Shown here in pieces: positions 14,452-16,284 of a stretch of DNA of 16,284 bases; positions within the stretch are counted from its first letter, which is position 1, and each line of letters opens with the position of its first letter. This DNA comes from Anaerolineae bacterium (lineage in GTDB: Bacteria > Chloroflexota > Anaerolineae > JADYZS01). Below the pieces are notes generated by a model that saw nothing but the letters and a program-made list of their open reading frames with translations, had not been told where the DNA came from and searched no databases. The position numbers and the translations under genes are program-made. The stretch is from contig JADYZS010000196.1 of NCBI GenBank assembly GCA_020853075.1, forward strand, positions 1 through 16,284. Direction: 5' to 3'.

Positions 14452-14611
14452 CCGGTCTGCAAGAGCACCGGCTGCCGATGCTGACTATGAGGATAGACTA
14501 CCCTGGTACCGTTATCTGCCGGTGCGTGGTGAAACGGCCCGCGCCCGAATCGTGGCTTGTGCGCGGGCCTCTCGTGGAGAAACACCGGTAAGATAACGCG
14601 GCTCAGACCGG
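14452..14611 (-). repeat. Nested inverted repeats between the binding-protein and permease genes
   Basis: Three stems are nested. Outer: CCGGTCTG (14452-14459) with CAGACCGG (14604-14611). Middle: CGTTATCTGCCGGTG (14510-14524) with CACCGGTAAGATAACG (14583-14598), matching except for one small mismatch and insertion. Inner: GGCCCGCGC (14536-14544) with GCGCGGGCC (14561-14569), 16-base loop. On the transcript the inner hairpin is followed by GTTTC, too short for a confident terminator. A structure here could protect the binding-protein mRNA or allow partial termination. Confidence 0.55.
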
Positions 14612-14612
14612 C

Positions 14613-15980
14613 CTAACCGCTCTTCTGCTTGAGGTAATCTTCGTACGCCTTCTGCATCTCCTGCATGACCTGGGCAGGCGTGAGTTTGTCGCCCATCATG
14701 CCCTGAATCAAGGCGTTCAATTTGCCGAAAACCGCAGGCGCCAGATACGTCACCGGCCAGAAGCCCACCTCGCCGACATATTTTTGAGTCTCGGTCGCCA
14801 GGTTGGCGAGCAAGGGATCGGCGTCCTTCGGGATGGTGAACTGGATGGGCCGCACTGCTCCGGTCTCTATCAACACCTGGCCGGCAATCTCCGGCGACAT
14901 CAGCCAGTTGATCAGCTCCAGAGCTGCGTCCTTGTTCTTGCTGTACTTGGCGGCAAAGAGGGAACTGCCGATACCGCCCAGGCATTTGACATCGCTTTTC
15001 GGGTCAATGGGCGGCAGGTAGAAGAAACTGGTCTTGAAGGAAGGCTTGGCATCCATGATGGACCGGAAGAAGCCGTTGCCATTCAGGGTGCCGGCGGTCT
15101 TCCCCTGGAAGAAGAGGTCGTTAGCCTGATCCTGGTCGATGCCTAACACGTCCGGGTTGGTGTAGCCGTTCTTCACGATGCTGTGGTATATGGTCATGCC
15201 ATTCAGGCAGCGCTCCGACTCCGTCCACTTTCGTTTGCCGCTCAAAACGTCGGAATACTCGGTGCCTGCGCTCAGGTACATGAACTCCGAAGCCATGTAG
15301 GCAGAAGGCCAACCACCCGCGAGCCCAATGGCGTAGCCGTAATTTCCCGCCTTCTTGAACATCTCAAGACCTTGTATGTACTCATCAAAGGTCTTAGGAG
15401 GAGCCGCAGCCCCGACCTTGCCGTAGAGGTCCTGGTTGTAGAAGATGCCGACCGTCTCCACGTTGTTGGGCACCGAATAGGGCTTGCCCTCAACGATGCA
15501 ATCGTCAACCAGTCGCTTGGGGATCTTTGTATTCCAGCCATACTGCTGGTAGGCATCGGTGAGATCCAGGACCTGGCCGGAGGCAACCATAGACTCCAGG
15601 GCTGCTCCCGTGTCCGTCGCCGCCACGTCGGGGCCCGTCTGGTTATCCAGCGCGACCCGCAGTTTCTGCATTCCCGCCTGCCATTCAATGCCGGCCAAAG
15701 CGGGGTCATATTGCAGATCAATGTTGGGGTGGGAGTCGTTGAACTTCTTGACAAGGGCCTCTTGGAAAGGTTGTGGCCCATCACCCAGGTTCCACGCCAC
15801 GATGCGCTTCTTCTCGGCTGCCGTCGGCGACGGTTTGGTGGCCGGAGCCGCGGTGGGTTCCTTCGCCGGGGCAGGCGTACTGGTGGCGCAAGCCGTCAAT
15901 GCCGTTGCCGCCACTACGACTGAAGCCGTCCCGACCGACAATCGCAGGAAGTCGCGCCGGGTCACTTTCTGCCTCTCCAT
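14613..15980 (-). CDS. ABC transporter solute-binding lipoprotein, family-1 (sugar type), Tat-exported
   Basis: This extracellular binding protein captures the substrate, probably a sugar or oligosaccharide, for the adjacent permeases. From ATG at 15980 the 455-residue protein starts with a twin-arginine signal, TRRDFLRLS (7-15), then a hydrophobic stretch and lipobox LTAC (28-31), so C31 is the likely lipidated residue. A Thr/Pro/Ala-rich linker follows, then the mature domain opening with RIVAWNLGDGPQPFQEALVKK. Typical family-1 features are the FNDSHPNIDLQY strand, PYSVPNNVETVGIFYNQDLY, and the C-terminal AALELINWLMSPE segment. AGGAGG (15991-15996) precedes the start. A longer start at 16067 would begin at the upstream edge of the putative -10 box, hiding the signal peptide, and was rejected. 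Substrate not predictable. Confidence 0.92.
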   Translation of the reverse strand: MERQKVTRRDFLRLSVGTASVVVAATALTACATSTPAPAKEPTAAPATKPSPTAAEKKRIVAWNLGDGPQPFQEALVKKFNDSHPNIDLQYDPALAGIEWQAGMQKLRVALDNQTGPDVAATDTGAALESMVASGQVLDLTDAYQQYGWNTKIPKRLVDDCIVEGKPYSVPNNVETVGIFYNQDLYGKVGAAAPPKTFDEYIQGLEMFKKAGNYGYAIGLAGGWPSAYMASEFMYLSAGTEYSDVLSGKRKWTESERCLNGMTIYHSIVKNGYTNPDVLGIDQDQANDLFFQGKTAGTLNGNGFFRSIMDAKPSFKTSFFYLPPIDPKSDVKCLGGIGSSLFAAKYSKNKDAALELINWLMSPEIAGQVLIETGAVRPIQFTIPKDADPLLANLATETQKYVGEVGFWPVTYLAPAVFGKLNALIQGMMGDKLTPAQVMQEMQKAYEDYLKQKSG

Positions 15981-16057
15981 CTCCGTTCTGCCTCCTGGGC
16001 CATGTGCCCAATTGCCATAGTTGAACGACGGGCAAGCCGACATCGCTACCTTGCGCG

Positions 16058-16086
16058 AGTATATCATACCGGCAAGGCAACGTCAA
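16058..16086 (-). promoter_or_regulatory. Sigma-70-type promoter for the transporter operon
   Basis: On the minus strand TTGACG (16081-16086) and TATACT (16058-16063) are separated by 17 bases. Transcription would start near 16051, about 70 bases before the binding-protein ATG. A 6-bp inverted repeat, CCTTGC (16049-16054) with GCAAGG (16072-16077), is centred on the -10 box and could be a repressor site. No regulator gene is present in the window. Confidence 0.7.
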
Positions 16087-16145
16087 GTCGTACGGTCGTC
16101 CGGGGTGCATCTCAGGTTGGGGGCAAGTTTCTGTAGTGCCCGATA

Positions 16146-16237
16146 GCCCCCACCCAACCCTCCCCCGTAAAATGAACGGGGGAGGGCGAGAAGGCAGATA
16201 CCCTCCCCTGCGCAGCGGGGGAGGGCAGGGAGGGGGC
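16146..16237. repeat. GC-rich palindromic repeat element (REP/MITE-like) with two opposed G-quadruplex motifs
   Basis: The ends are imperfect inverted repeats of 23 bases (16146-16168 against 16215-16237, about 19 matches). Inside are two hairpins: CCCTCCCCCGT (16158-16168) with ACGGGGGAGGG (16176-16186), and CCCTCCCC (16201-16208) with GGGGAGGG (16218-16225). Each end contains a G-run motif, on the minus strand at 16147-16166 (G5-A-G3-TT-G3-T-G5) and on the plus strand at 16217-16236 (G5-A-G3-CA-G3-A-G5). There is no coding potential. It looks like a copy of a dispersed intergenic repeat, but other copies cannot be seen here. Confidence 0.6.
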
Positions 16238-16284
16238 CTTGCGTGCCTCCCCAAGCGGCCTATTGCTCCAGTCCTGCCCCGAAA

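Noticed and set aside
15981..16067. Longer start for the binding protein at 16067
   Set aside because: It would begin at or upstream of the -10 box and put 29 residues before a twin-arginine lipoprotein signal.
12659..16284. ABC transporter ATPase or a sugar-metabolism gene
   Set aside because: No Walker A, LSGGQ or enzyme-like frame is present; only the binding protein and two permeases can be supported.

Overview
All recognisable genes lie on the minus strand, so the window reads biologically from right (16284) to left (1). It holds two blocks. The right block (about 12659-16284) is a three-gene carbohydrate-type ABC importer: a Tat-exported lipoprotein solute-binding protein and two MalF/MalG-like permeases, with no ATPase gene in view. 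The left block (1-12347) is the core information-processing cluster rpoB-rpoC-rpsL-rpsG-fusA-tuf, giving both large RNA polymerase subunits, S12, S7, EF-G and the start of EF-Tu.

The organism is probably a member of the Chloroflexota (Anaerolineae-like). This is inference from the run rpoBC-rpsL-rpsG-fusA-tuf with no rplKAJL next to rpoB, the Tat lipoprotein signal (RRDFLRL, then LTAC) on the binding protein, the moderately high GC, the large insertions in beta and beta', and the GC-rich palindromic repeat upstream of the transporter. No rRNA, tRNA, CRISPR array or insertion sequence was seen.

Regulation is unusually legible. Four good sigma-70-type promoters can be read: before the binding protein (TTGACG-17-TATACT), before rpoB (TTGACA-17-TATGAT), between rpoC and rpsL (TTGACC-17-TAGACT), and before tuf (TTGCCA-16-TATAAT). 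The rpoB leader contains an intrinsic terminator just ahead of the ribosome binding site, which suggests attenuation. The rpsL-rpsG and rpsG-fusA gaps each contain a perfect hairpin, the long tuf leader contains several, and the binding protein-permease gap contains a nested inverted repeat.

Three observations deserve most attention. First, beta' (RpoC) contains an inserted helix-hairpin-helix module resembling the DNA-binding C-terminal domain of the RNA polymerase alpha subunit. Second, tuf is interrupted by an in-frame TAA at codon 70 and stays in frame on the far side. Third, the rpoB leader has an apparent attenuator. Gene-free stretches above 300 bases: 287-626 (tuf promoter and structured leader), 12348-12658 (rpoB promoter, leader, and one inverted repeat after the transporter genes) and 15981-16284 (transporter promoter and a palindromic repeat with two G-quadruplex motifs).
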